This document shows positions 1 through 12,399 of a stretch of DNA of 64,000 nucleotides, piece by piece. The stretch is from NCBI RefSeq assembly GCF_016906535.1, contig NC_057381.1, positions 1,178,001-1,242,000 of the forward strand. The letters are read 5' to 3'. The position numbers and the translations under genes were made by a program. This DNA comes from Rhizoctonia solani. Its lineage: Eukaryota > Basidiomycota > Agaricomycetes > Cantharellales > Ceratobasidiaceae. Below the pieces are notes generated by a model. That model was not told where the DNA came from. It did no database searches and was given only the letters and a program-made list of their open reading frames with translations. Numbering within the stretch: the first letter of the stretch is position 1; the number at the start of each line of letters is the position of its first letter.

Positions 1-1265
1 AGGAGATGTAAACAGTGTCAGGCAGGCGCTTTGTTCTTCATCCCAATTAAACGATTGTTCTCGGGATGTTGTAACTAGAATTCTTTCAGTATCACAGCCA
101 ATTCTGATAGATCTAATTTTACTTTGTTGGGAGTTTTGTGTGTGCGTTACCTTGCTTACTTCGGTATCGCCCATGATCAAATGTGATAAGGCGGGATGTA
201 TGCTATCGAAGGATGGTGAAAGGGGATCGAATAATTTGTATCTGTGGATAGCAAACAAAGCGTGTCGCTAGGAGTGAGATTCGAGTTCAGTATTAGAGAC
301 GCTCTTTGAAGGAGCAGAAACCGGTTTGGTGGCTAGCTCTCAACTTACCGCGTGACTACATCCACGCACGATCCGCACTCTTGTCACAATGGAAAGATTC
401 TGGATATTACGGAGCGGCTACGTTGTGGCGGGATTGAGCGCACTCTCAATTCAGGTTTCAGACAAAATTCGTGATGGCTTGGCTAGTGCTATTTGTGATA
501 TCCAGGACCAACGTTAAGCCATTAAGCCATGGCGATGGAACCGCGACAGCATACATATTGTTAATTATTAACACTTGTTGGCGATCATAAACGACTCGTT
601 GTTTCCACGTGGAGTCGTACTCAGAGTTCTCACTCTTCTGAGAGTTTTGGCTAACATGGTTTGTTGGGAGCCAGGCTCCTCAGATTCGAACATCTATCCT
701 ATAATCATGATCTAGTTCTATTCACTAAAGTATGAGAGTCCCTTCGGAGCTCAGCAGTTAATGCTCTTCGGAAGGCATCGTTAGATTTCAAGAATATCGG
801 GAATGGTCCAGTATCAGCGGTGTCTAACAACCCTGATTTCAGCCGTAGGTGTGACCATTAAGACAGCACCAGGTCAAGTCGTCATCTATGACCACGGGTG
901 ACGCCAAAATCGCTTCAGGTTCGCGAACAAGCGGCTCATTTGGTTTGTTGAGTGTGAAACGACTGTGGGATATCAAACGAAACGCGTTAACCAGATCTGT
1001 CTTGCTATTGTATAGATATTGTAACCCTTAACGACAACGCCACGAAGCTTGGGTTTTATATTGAGATGCATCTCGTACGAGCCACTTGAGACGTTTGAGT
1101 CAATAAACGAATGCTTCCATTGGTTACGCTATTTGAATACATTTTAATTTAACTAGTTCACGAAGGAGTCCCATAAGATAGATAGACATAAAAGAAAGAA
1201 AGAAAGACGAATATAGAAATTGATAGAGGAAGAAAGAATAACGAAATTGAGGGCCCACTAGCTCG
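1..1265. other. Left-edge intergenic stretch, no gene seen
   Basis: No reading frame of useful length or recognisable motif was found here on either strand. The sequence has mixed composition with frequent stops. The right end lies just downstream of the stop codon of the minus-strand membrane protein gene and should hold its 3' untranslated region. A GAAA-rich patch lies near 1190-1210. Confidence 0.5.
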
Positions 1266-3245
1266 CTAATCTCGATCACGCCGCATTCCTCCAACAAGGG
1301 CCTGAAGCTTCCCCTGTACTTTGGAGATGCTCGACACCGAGCCACCGGCACCCCTATGCATCGAGCCATTGGGAGTCTGGCTGCGAGTCACAGGGGCGTC
1401 GTCCATCAGGGCATCAGAAATCGTAATCTGGAGCTCGGTCTCGTTGAGGCTCTGCCTGGGATTGGCTGCCGGGAACGTAAACTGACGTATCCTTTCAGAG
1501 CTATGGGGACCCCGGACATGGGACGCCAAGGTCGGTTTGACTCGTTGCGCTGTTTCAATCTTGGAACTCAAGATGGAAAAGGGCTGAGATATCGTAGTCT
1601 CCATGCTGAATACGCTTTGTGCACCGTGGGGTGTTCTGGGTTCTTCTGCGATCGTCGAAACCCGAGTCGGTTTTGGCTTCGATGGCAGCTGAGCTCTGAG
1701 TGGGGACGGCGCAGTAGGCTGGTAAGGCACCATGTATGCGTGCGCAGGGAGTGGAGCTCGTGTCGCGGCACCGTACATGTCCACGTTAATCGAGGAAGTG
1801 CTCGAGGCAGGGGATACAGGGGAAGTGGGGCTTCGAGAACCTTCACGGCTGTGCCTGATATTCGTAATCGCACGTTCGCGCCCGGCAGCAAATGTCTGGC
1901 CGACAAAGGACTTTTCAGATTCTGGAGAGAGTCCGGGGCTAGGCGAACGTCCCGGTAGCGCGGTGTAGTTCCTGGGCGGCGCATATGCAATGGCAAGATG
2001 GGGGACATAGGACAACGCCACTCCAACGGAAGGGGTAGCCGAGTTCTTGGTCGGGATGGGTAGCGCAGGAAGAGGTTGTTCCTCTTTGAGGCTCAGAGTA
2101 TAGATTGGAGATGGTTTCTTGGTCAGTTCGATCGCGCTGTGGAAGCTGTGCCGTTTAAACGACGATTCGTCGATCAAGAAGGACTTGCCCCGGGTCCGGC
2201 GGTGGGTGGGAATGATATAGTCGCAGTGGTGGTTACGGCGCCAACGACGAAAGAACACGAGAATAACAAGGATAATAATAATCGAGATAATGACATAGAC
2301 CGAGATAGCAGCAGGCGAACGAAGGGCAGTGGAAGAACTCATAGATTCGATGAATCCCGGTGGATTACTAGGATCAGAAGGAGATACTGTGGCTGAAATG
2401 AGTGTCGAGGTTGGAGCATCAGTGGATGACATGAGAGTTGTGGACACAGGAGCAGGATTCAAAGTAGTGGGAGCAGGGGCAGGAGCAGGGGTAGGAGTGG
2501 CGGTTGCGACTTCAGTTGTAGGCTAAGCACAATACGCATAAGTTCACTCATTGGCCCCGGAGGAACAAAAGCGGGACTCACAGTAGGGCTCAGAGTCACA
2601 AATTCAGTCACAATAACAGTACTTGGGCCAGCCTGGCGAAGAAGAATTCATTCAGCATACCTCATTCGAAAAAGCACGCTTTTATCCAGGTGACTTACAG
2701 AGAGCGGTACGGTGGTAGTGGTTGTAGCTGCACCATTCTGCGTCAAAGGCGCAACAAGTCAGCCTACGTTGCATTGCCCCGAGGCGTCAGAAGTAGCTCA
2801 CCGGTACTGGTGGTAAATCAGTAACCAAGACTCCGTTCTCAGCGTGTATTATACCATTGCCCTAAAACAATACCATATCAGTCAGGGAGGGGTGGATCGT
2901 CACGGTACATCCGATCGTACTTACGGCGCAGTAAGGCCCAACAAAATTATTACCGGCATTGAGCTCAGAGCTCGTGCATTGTTTCGCAATACATAGTTCG
3001 AAGCCTTGAACGCATGACGGGACGGTGGGTACAATACTTTGGGCGCATGCAACCACACAAGCGGGTGGCGCGGGGGTGTTTGGAAGGGCTATGCATACAT
3101 TGAATGAGTTAGCCCGCCTTGGACAACTGAATGAGCATGCCTTACCTTGTCTGACATTTAATCTCATAGGATAAGCATGAGTTGTAGAAAGGAAGCACAG
3201 GAAGGTAGAGACGAAGACGAAGGAGATAGCAGGCATCATCATCAT
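1266..3245 (-). CDS. Secreted-domain type I membrane protein, Cys-rich ectodomain, single TM
   Basis: A six-exon model joins in frame to about 556 residues: exons 3146-3245, 2925-3088, 2802-2861, 2699-2737, 2582-2632 and 1266-2522, all with GT...AG borders. The start is a run of four Met codons followed by a hydrophobic signal peptide (about residues 1-24, ending near STTHA). A short Cys-rich region follows, with several CVVAC-like cysteine pairs. Next comes a Thr/Ser/Pro/Ala stalk, then one membrane helix (AISVYVIISIIIILVILVFF) stopped by RRWRR, and a Ser/Pro-rich cytoplasmic tail of about 300 residues. The layout resembles fungal wall-sensor or Wsc-like receptors, but no WSC domain could be confirmed, so the function is unknown. 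The first intron is 57 bp, in frame and stop-free, so it could be retained. Confidence 0.75.
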
Positions 3246-4863
3246 GCGTGTAGAGGCGTGAACGAAAAAAAGACAAAAAGCTAAAATGGATACAATTCCG
3301 GATCGTAGTTGTCGAAAAAGAAAAACTAAACAAAAATCCAAGAGTAGTATATCCTCCGCGCCAGCTGCCAACAACTCAAAGGTCGACAGAATCTGGCGGG
3401 AAGTAAACAAAGTCGAAAGTAGTTCAAGTCTCCAACCGAGTCGTAAGGTCTATTTAATCGAAAGCTCCTTGAAATGTCCCGCCGCACGCGTGCGAGAGAG
3501 AAAGAGAGAGGGAGAGATATTTAGGAGAAAGAGAGAGATGAGAGTATTCTGTACAAGGGCCTGAAAGGGGTGGGAGACCCAACATCTATATACCCATGTA
3601 CCACTCTGTCGAGTTATCACACCCGATCTGCCTGATTGCCACCGAGCGTCACACTTAGTTTCTAGCTTGCGCTATGAATGACTTTGTTTGGATGAATGAA
3701 ACATGCCTGTCCCTGGATATTTGAGAGAATGAGAGAGTTTATCGTATAAAATATGTCTGTATCTAGAACAATAACGTATCCGCGAACAAAGGGGGCGGAG
3801 CGAGCTCGTCAGGGCACAGCCACCTACTACTGCTTTCCTTTATCCACTTGAGGTCGGGAAGCACCGAACCGTGCGGGATTGGGAATCCCCACCGTTTATT
3901 CCGCAAGCACAAACCCCGATTTGGAGCGCTGTACCAGGCGAGAGTTAGTGACCGAAGTGGCAACATTTATCAAGCAGCACAGGGTTGGAATTTGGAGTCA
4001 ACAAATCATCAACCTCGAGCGCGCTTGAGTCTGTCTATATATACATGATAATCACTCATGGCAACATATCATCCCGGGTAAACGGACGACAGAGCCAACG
4101 AAACAATGGCTTGCGAGCATACACATGACATTTGGAGCTTGCAGTCGTGATCGTTGTGAATGGCTGGTGAGCAAACTTATCCATCAAAATCTGGCACTCA
4201 AATGAAACAGATGACTCGTGTCAACAAATGTTATGAATTCGTACTCCTAAGAGCAAAAGCCTACTACAGTTTATAACCGCACCAACCGCGGCGCCCTCTT
4301 CCGCACTCGCACGACATCCGAGCATGTACGGATGTGGAGTGAAGAAGGACGGGGCACCGTACAATTACCAATCAAATGGTATGCATGTGCCCCGGACGCG
4401 TAGTGGCCAGGCCAAGAAGTACACAATATGGGGGAAAGTGGGGAGTGATGGAAGTACACAGTAAGACGTGAGTGACAATGGTGACGTGGATCGTAACAAT
4501 TATGAGAATGCTAAAAAGACGTGGAGTTCCCAGGAGGACATCATGTACAGGGCGCAGGGAGGTAGGGTGTGAGATAAAAACGGAGGAGCGTCCACTGTAA
4601 AAAAGGAAAGAAAAAGCGTGATATAAAACAAGCCGGGAGGGCATGGGAGCCCAGTGTCGTCGATAAAAATGATCATGGCGGGCACAGTTGATGTGTGGCC
4701 CGCCTATCGACTACACCGCGATCGCAGTGCAGTGCGCGCGTACTTCTCCAAACGCGGCGTGCTACTCCCTCCTGTGCTCGTGCACTCACATCTCTATCAA
4801 CAACAAAACCAATACACCACACGATATTAGCCAGGTCAAAAGTCGCGCGAAGCCAGCACGCGT
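3246..4863. other. Intergenic: upstream of the membrane protein gene, downstream of CK1
   Basis: This is the presumed promoter of the minus-strand membrane protein and the 3' region of the casein kinase gene. A GA-rich simple tract (repeated AGAGAGA/GAAAGAGAG) runs from about 3490 to 3545. Short open frames on both strands here have no recognisable domains and poor coding character. No gene is supported. Confidence 0.5.
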
Positions 4864-6211
4864 TTAGTAGTACCCCTCCTGCTCGCGGCGAGACGATTGC
4901 CGTGTTGGTTGACCCGCAGCCGCCGCCATTTGCCTCGTTTGACTCCTGAGACTAAGGGTAGAGTCAGTACACGTTGAGGCTTTGAGAAAAAATGGAGGGG
5001 GTGCGCACACTGGCTATGTAAGAACACCGTCACTCACATCCGATCAGAGGGCTTGGGTTCGCCGCCCTCCTCGTCGCCAACGACCTTGCGGCGGGACTTG
5101 TCGTCGGGGTTTCCGGGGCGTTGAACCGACCAATCGAAGACATAATCGTATTGGTAGCCTTCGCGGACGAAGAGATCGCGGAAGAGTTTGCGCAAGTAGC
5201 TGTAGTCTGGTTTGTCATCGAATCGAAGGGCACGGCAGTAGTTGAGGAAGATGCCAAATTCGTTGGGGAATCCACGGCAGAGAAGATCGGTGGGAGTGGT
5301 CATCTTCTTCTCCATGATGCGGTCGTACTTTTGCTTCTTGGTAGCAGCCTTGAGGCCCTGCCATGGGAGCTGCCCGCGAAGGAAGTACATGAGCACATAT
5401 GCAAGCGATTCCAAGTCATCACGACGAGCTTGTTCTATTTTGACAAGTTAATAACTTGAAAAAGCAATGAATCACATGGACTTGTCACTTACCGACACCC
5501 AAGTGAGTATTAATAGACGTGTAACGAGCGGTCCCGGTCAAGTTCTTGTTCTCCCTGTAAGGGATGTGCAAATGAGTCTTCGGGTCACGGTACTTCTTGG
5601 CCAGACCAAAGTCGATGACGTTGACCTGGAACATGTGGTTAGACAAATATAGCCTAGTCAAGTAACAAAAGCACACACCTGATTTCCGCGCTTTCCGATG
5701 CCCATCAGGAAGTTGTCGGGTTTGATGTCGCGATGGATGAAGTTACGAGAGTGAATATATTCCACGCGAGATATCTATGGGCGCAAAGTTAATCAAGGGG
5801 CAGTGGAGTGGGAAGGTAAGTACCTACCAGCTGATCAGCGAGCAAGAGCACAGTCTTGAGCGAGAACTTGCGGTTGCAAAAGTTGAACAAGTCCTCGAGA
5901 GAGGGGCCGAGGAGATCGAGGACCATGGCATTGTAGTCGCACTCGGTACCGAACCACCGGACAAATGGTACACCGACGCCGCCAGCGAGCGTTTTGTAGA
6001 CTTTACTCTCATACTCGAGCTGAGGATGCTTGGCCTTGACGGACTCGAGCTTGATAGCGACCTCCTCGCCAGAGATAATGTTTACACCGAGGTAAATGTC
6101 ACCTAGTCCTCGCGTCAATGACCGCAGGCCCGCGATAGATAGTCACTCACCGAAGGAGCCGCTGCCAATCTTTTTGCCAAGGCGGTATTTGCCGCCCACA
6201 CGGAGATCCAT
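4864..6211 (-). CDS. Casein kinase 1 (delta/epsilon, Hhp1/Hrr25 type)
   Basis: This is a Ser/Thr protein kinase that in fungi acts in DNA repair, vesicle traffic and cell-cycle control. Six exons (6151-6211, 5828-6102, 5679-5774, 5493-5625, 5038-5434, 4864-4951) sum to exactly 350 codons, giving 349 residues. Visible motifs are the start [20 protein letters not shown] with its glycine loop, the catalytic [22 protein letters not shown], and the CK1-typical [13 protein letters not shown] in place of an APE motif. The tail after KPSDR reaches a small last exon rich in Gln, Arg and Ala and ends at EQEGYY. If the 86-bp last intron (4952-5037) were not spliced, the protein would stop one residue after SDR. 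No frame breaks were seen, unlike the next gene to the right. The start was chosen because it matches the family N-terminus; a further 5' untranslated exon is possible. Confidence 0.93.
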
Positions 6212-8849
6212 GCGGGAGGAAGATGCGGAAGGGTTAATGTCGGCCGTGGTGGGCAACTGGGGGGCTGTACAAGTAGGGATTTAGTTAGTGGCTTGTCACT
6301 GGGACGGATTATATAGAGCAGAGGCGGTGTTAAAGAGAAAGAATCAGCCACTGGGGCGAAAAGGAAATGCAAGAGGGGTAAAGACAATTGCAGAGAAAAA
6401 GCAACAAAGACTTTAATAGGGCAGAATAGACCGGGTCTAGGCGTTGTGATCAGACTCGAGTCGTAGCCGTCACGGCACATTCGCGAGTGGCTCGATGCAC
6501 GTCAGATCCGACGGCCTCGTTTCTCTCCGAAAAGGGCGTGTCTTTCGCCTCGAGGTCCCATGACACCCCTATATGGAACTTCTCCCCCCTCTTCGCCCCG
6601 GCCTCGCGCCCGTCTGTCTGCACAGCACTGCCCCCACCAGCCAGCACATCCACGAAAAATGCAGCGAAAAAAACAACGAGGTATAATTCTCGAGTATGGC
6701 AAGTACTCACGTTACGTGCTACTAAGTGGTGTTAAACGCGAAAAAGGGCACTGGAGAGTGCAGAGTCAACAGAGGGAGGTGTGGTGGGACGGGCTGATGG
6801 CGACCGGCTTATGTATGTCGACCCGGATGGCTCAGCGCTACCAGCACGTGCATTTGTGACTTGCCCTAACCCAGATGGGTCTCAGGGTCTGGCCCCTTTC
6901 CGGAAGTACCGCGCCGCAAGTTCACCTTTCTCCCCGACACAGCCCAAATTGATCGCCTTAGGCCGGATTGCTATGGCGCTGTCGCACAATCCTTTGCCGG
7001 CGTCATCGACTCACACCGTCGCCAGCTCGAACCGTACCATTTGTCTGCTGAAACACGCATACACCCCCGACAACGACGGAGACTGTTTGGCACCATTCTT
7101 TACGTCCTTTGAGTCAAGAATGGTTCGTTCTCGGGATGATCGTCGTGGCGCGCAACGTGGTGATTCGCGTGCGCAAAATTGGTTTGTTTTTTTCGTGTCG
7201 TATGACAGCGCGACTGCCTTCTAAGGTTGAGCTCTCTTTAGATTCTAATAAAAAAAAACCTCAAACCGTGTCGGGGCTCTATGCGCCTAATTTGGATGCT
7301 CCGGACATCCGACCCCTCAGGCGGCGGACACCCAATTTACCGAATCCGCCTTCTTTTTCCCGATGTCTTCAATCGATTCGACCACGACCCTATTGCGGCC
7401 CGCTTGCATTGCTGACGTATGCGATACCTCTTCTACACGTACAGCGCGGCATGACGTTCAGACACCGAAGATCGGACCCGGGTTTCGAAACGCAAGCTCC
7501 TTCGCTGAAACTCATATTTGGACTACTCACGTTTGGTAGTAACGTCCTTCCCTCCCTCCTCCCGGGTATTCGTTCTTACTCGCCGCTTACCTTCACTCCT
7601 ATCTCAGTCTCTTAGTTTTTCGTTACCGTCTTTTGTCGGTATTTTCATAACCTAGGCACCATTTACCCCACTTGAAATATCCGCACCAACAGCCTGTCAA
7701 ATTTCTCCTCATCTCCAGAACTTCTCGCTATGCAGTCGTCCCTTTTTTGCACCATCTATTGCAGATCATAACTAAAGGTGGAGCTGCATCCGAACCGCTA
7801 TGCTCGGGACCACCGAGACCGAGTATCCCCGCATAGACTCGGTTCGCGTCCCCTCCTGTCTCGCAACAGCACGTCATACTTGCGCTTCCCGCTACTAGCA
7901 ATACACCCGCATTTAGTAAACCTATTAGCGTGAAACTTGTGTGTGTATGTGCTCATAGTGTGCATGTATCCCGTAACAGATTCCATATGTTTAGCATCGC
8001 TTCCGGGTCTGCCGGAAGATCCACTTGTTCCCACCCCTCCAATTCGTATCCCACACGTACCGGACGTGGATATTCAGACACCGAGTCATCTGATACACCG
8101 GTTCACGCGCTTAGATATTGAACCTAGTCCAGACTCGAGTATAATACGTCTCGACAAAGCGCTGAAGAATCACAAACCTATACTTATTTTATCTTAATGA
8201 GTGCTTACTGGGGAGCAGCGCATAGACGAATTTATAGCGCGCCTCTTGTGTTCCTGTGAAGGAGACCTCGGACCCTGGCGCGGGACGCCCTCGGCTCGGG
8301 CCTGATAGACTGACCGATATAAGCCTCGTGTAAAGACCGACCGTGGGGCGGGACGTGCTAACGTGCCTCCTCGGCCAGAACAGTGCCTAACTTATTTGCG
8401 AAATATTAGTGCCTGCAGGTGTGTCAAAAATTTCCAGTCGCGTGAGCTATCTGGTGAATGTTTCAGTACGTCACACAAAACGACCATTTTAAAAATGGAT
8501 AGGGAGAGGAAGGGCCGGTTCCGCATTTAACTGCTCATTTTGTGCTAACGTGCCTCCTCGGCCAGAACAGTGCCTAACTTATTTGCGAAAATATTAAAGT
8601 TACTAGTGCCTTCCCAGTCGCGTGAGCTATCTGGTGAATGTTTCAGTACGTCACACAAAACGACCATTTTAAAAATGGATAGGGAGAGGAAGGGCCGGTT
8701 TTCCGCATTTAACTGCTCATTTTTCTAAATTCAATGTATTACGCAATAGATTCTATAGAGAGAGAGAAAGAGAGAAATATATCCAATTACCAACTCTGTG
8801 CTGACCAATCTCACCCTTGCCTCCCGACCACGTACGACGTGTCTCCACC
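6212..8849. other. Divergent intergenic region between CK1 and gamma-COP
   Basis: This 2.6-kb region separates two divergently transcribed genes and should carry both promoters. Open frames of 100-170 codons near 6781-7615 have no recognisable domain, no signal peptide and no plausible intron structure, so none is called. The notable content is a two-copy tandem duplication (8355-8724). A GAGAGA tract lies close to the gamma-COP start (about 8757-8776). Confidence 0.5.
8355..8724. repeat. Tandem duplication, two copies of about 187 bp
   Basis: The block starting GTGCTAACGTGCCTCCTCGG occurs twice back to back, at 8355-8541 and 8542-8724. The copies are almost identical except for a short segment after TTTGCGAAA, where they differ by small insertions and substitutions, and a TT insertion before CCGCATTTAACTGC. 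Each copy contains the near-palindrome CATTTTTAAAATG-like CCATTTTAAAAATGG and the sequence GGGAGAGGAAGGGCCGG. The repeat lies about 130-500 bp upstream of the gamma-COP start codon, so it may duplicate promoter elements. Confidence 0.9.
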
Positions 8850-11800
8850 ATGGCCACCAAGCGGGACGAAGATCCCGGCGTCGGGTCATTCTACAACAAC
8901 AAAAGCACGATCATTCAAGAAGCGCGCGTCTTCAACGAGTCTCCTATCAGTCCGCGAAAATGCCGAGCGTTATTGACACGGGTCGTATATCTATTGTATT
9001 TAGGCGATAGTTTTGGTACTCAAGAAGCGACGAATTTGTTCTTTGGGACTACAAAGTTGTTTCAAAATAAAGATGTGAGTTTGTGATATATGTATATAAG
9101 AGAGAGAGAGGGTTGACTAATGATATTGGGGATGATAGGCAGCGCTGAGACAGATGGTGTACCTGGCTGTTAAAGAGCTATCAACGACTGCCGAAGATGT
9201 GATCATGGTAACGAGCAGCATCATGAAAGATATGCAAGGCAACCTTGATGCGGTCTACCGACCAAACGCAATTCGCGCTCTATGCAGGATCATCGACGTG
9301 AGTTACCCTAAACGCGGTCTCTATATGCAAATTAATTCTTTTTTTTTGGGGGGGGGGGGGGGTTAAATAGCCAAGCATGGTTCAAGGAGTCGAACGGTTC
9401 TTTAAAGCCGCGATAGTCGACAAGGCACCTAGCATCGCACCCCGCTCTTGTGTCCTCGTACCACCTCTTCCCAGTCTCAAAGGACGTCATCAAACGATGG
9501 GTCAACGAGGCCCAAGAGGCGTTGAACACCAAACCCACTTCCTCCTACTTTAATCCCATCTCTTCTTCGGGCTGGGGATCCAGGTCCCAGCCAGACCAAC
9601 AACAAGTACTCCCATCGACAACATTTGTTACCCAGTACCATGCTCTAGGATTGTTGTACTTGATCCGACAGCAAGATCGCATGGCGGTGACCAAGATGAT
9701 TCAGCAGTTTGGCGGAGGAAAGGGCGGAGCGAGTGGTACGCTCAAGAATCCTATGGCACTTTGTATGCTCGTTCGTTACGCTGCCAAGATCATGGAGGAA
9801 GATCCCAAGTACGTCTGACCTCACTCTCATTTCCTTCCCGTTATCATTTTTTACTAAACCAGGAAACAGTATGCAACGTCAAATATGGATCTCCTCGAGT
9901 CATGGTTGCGTCACAAGTCTGACATGGTCAACTTTGAAGCTGCACGCGTCATTTGCGAGTTCCAAGCCAAGGCGAGCACACCTCTGCCCGTCCTCACCAA
10001 GGCGGTTTCGGTTCTCCAGTTGTTCTTGTCTTCCCCAAAGCCGGTTCAAAAGTTTGCGGCGATTAGGACCTTGAGTGCGCTTGCTGCAGCTACCCTGCAG
10101 CAGTAGCGGCATGCAATCTCGACATGGAGAACTTGATTACCGATTCGAACAGAGCGTGGCTACGTATGCGATCACAACTCTACTCAAGGTATGCGTCTCA
10201 TTCTTGCTGTTTAATAGTAAATAAATTTGATTATTTTGTGACAGACCGGAAACGAGGCCTCTGTCGACCGCTCATGAAGCAAATCACCGGCTTCATGGCC
10301 GAAATCAGCGACGAATTCAAAGTCATCGTCGTCTCGGCCGTGCGTGCCCTGTGTCTCAAGTTCCCGTCCAAACAAGCGCTTATGCTGTCTTTCCTTGCGG
10401 GCGTGCTGCGCGACGAAGGAGGCTACGAATTCAAACGCGCCGTCGTCGAGGCGTTGTTTGATATGGTCGCCAGAGTGGCCGAGGCCCGAGATGCGGCGCT
10501 CGCGCATTTGTGCGAATTTATTGAAGATTGCGAGTTTACCAAGTTGAGTGTGAGGATATTATATCTTCTTGGTGTGGGGGTCCCAAGTCGCCTCAGCCTA
10601 CGAAATACATTCGGTGAGTTTTTATTTATTTAGGCGAGATAAATGTTAATCTAGGCTGGGTTAGATACATCTACAACCGCGTCGTTCTTGAGAATGCAAT
10701 TGTTCGTGCGGCTGCTGTATCAAGTCTCGCTAAATTCGGGTGAATGCTATCGATGTTGCGATGAGGAGGAGCGTTGGTGTGCTTCTTAGCCGGTGCGTTC
10801 CGATTCCACCCCATTCTCCTCCTTCCGCAGAATATTGAGCCTGGAGGAATACTGACGTTTGATGTGATGTGATGTGAAGATGCTTGGATGATGTAGACGA
10901 CGAAGTCCGTGACCGAGCGGCAATGTATCTCAAGGTCATTGAAGAAGAAGAATTGGCGCAGACATATGTCAAGGATGGTGAGATGAGATTTCCCATGGTC
11001 AATTCATGCGAACAGAGACTAACGGGCGCAAATCAGAGGGTGTATTCTCCCTGGCGGCTCTTGAATCCAAGCTGGTCGCGTACGTAAATGATACCGACGC
11101 CCAAACCGAATCGTTCGATGCGTCCGAAATTCCGAGGATCAGCAAGGATCAAGCCAAGGCTGAGAGTGCTCGTGCGTTCTCTACTCGTTTTAGCCCCTTT
11201 TTCCCTATTTTACTTTTTTTGTTATGCAGGTCCATCAGCATTGGATGCTACTTTGGCTATTAATGCGCCTAAAGCGGCGACGCCCGCAGCCGCAGCACCT
11301 AGCGCAGCAGAAACCCAATCCAACTATGCGGAGCAACTTGCTGCTGTGCCCGAGTTGGCTTCGTATGGGCCTGTGCTTGGGAGCAGCGTCAAGCCTGTGC
11401 AGCTCACCGAGAGCGAGACTGAATATGTGGTTGCGTGTGTAAAGCATTTGTTCAAGGAACATGTTGTATTCCAGGTATGTCCTATATTTCCAAGGAAAGA
11501 TGGCGGTCGTTAACCAAGGCTGAGGACAGTTCAACGTGACAAACACATTGCCCGACACATTGCTAGAGCAAGTGGTAGTTACCATGGCGCCTTCAGAGGA
11601 GACGGGAGCTTCCTTTACAGAGGACTTTATCATTCCTATTCCGGCACTGAGTGCTGCCTCGCCATCCGGTGCCGTCTACGTCTCGCATACAAGAGTTGAT
11701 CGTCGACGTATTCACTCGGCTCGTTCTCTTGCACGCTCAAGTTCATCAGCAAGGAAGTGGACCCTACCAGTGGGGAGCCTGAAGAAGACGGATATGAGGA

Positions 11801-12238
11801 TGAATACAATTTGGAAGATGTGGAAATTAGTGCCGGGGATTGGATTAGGGGAAGCTTTGTGTATTTGCCAGCGAGTGGGAGAGGCTTGGTCATGAAAGTG
11901 TGGAGACATTCTCGCTAGGTGCCATGGATAGTATCAAAGGTGCGCTCGTCTTATTTGGGTATCTTCAGCAAGTGATTGATGGAGCGCCATCTAGCTGCGT
12001 GCGACTCGCTCATCGAAATCCTCGGAATGGAGCCCCTGGGTGGGACAGAAAACCGACGAGCAAATCGGTGCATACGTTGCAGTTGAGTGGATTTGTAGTC
12101 GGGGGAGGTGGAAAAGTGCTGGCTCGGTGTCGAATGACGTATGCCGCTGGTGACGGTGTAACACTCGAGTTGGGGGTTCGGGCTGAGAAGGAAGAGGCTG
12201 CGAGATTGGTGGTTGGGGCTAGACAGCGAAAATCATAA
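8850..12238 (+). CDS. SEC21: Coatomer subunit gamma (gamma-COP), frame-disrupted
   Basis: Gamma-COP is a large subunit of the COPI coat that carries Golgi-to-ER vesicles. Nearly the whole protein can be read in pieces: the N-terminal HEAT-like trunk ([76 protein letters not shown]), the hinge, and the C-terminal appendage ([52 protein letters not shown]). The frame breaks at about eight places: one extra C at 9440-9443, and single missing bases near 10092, 10152, 10576-10580, 10738-10740, 11705, 11864 and 12050. Introns of about 50-60 bp are otherwise normal. Preserved protein identity on both sides of each break, mostly at homopolymers, points to assembly error more than to old decay, but a decayed allele cannot be excluded. 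Confidence 0.9.
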
Positions 12239-12399
12239 AATGATATGGGATGAATGGGGATCACGGAATGTGTGTGGGAGGATGTTCGGATGTTGAGATG
12301 AGCGGTCACGCGAGAGCAAGCCGCGGAAGATGTCGGTGTCGGGTCGGGGTATGTATAAGCCGGGTGGGTTGTGGAGTAGTACAGCAACTGCCCACCACA
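12239..12399 (+). promoter_or_regulatory. Short gap between gamma-COP and pantothenate kinase
   Basis: Only 161 bp separate the gamma-COP stop from the pantothenate kinase start on the same strand. The stretch holds the downstream promoter and a TATA-like GTATGTATAAG near 12349, about 50 bp before the start codon. No other feature is seen. Confidence 0.35.

Noticed and set aside
1356..2396. Plus-strand frames opposite the membrane-protein gene
   Set aside because: They mirror the long minus-strand exon, which has a signal peptide, TM helix and in-phase introns; the plus frames have none.
4695..4949. Plus-strand open frame over the end of the casein kinase gene
   Set aside because: It overlaps the last coding exon of the kinase on the opposite strand and has no motif; the kinase frame is exact over all six exons.
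6781..7615. Two overlapping plus-strand open frames of 147 and 168 codons
   Set aside because: No domain, signal peptide or intron partner, and composition like the surrounding intergenic DNA.
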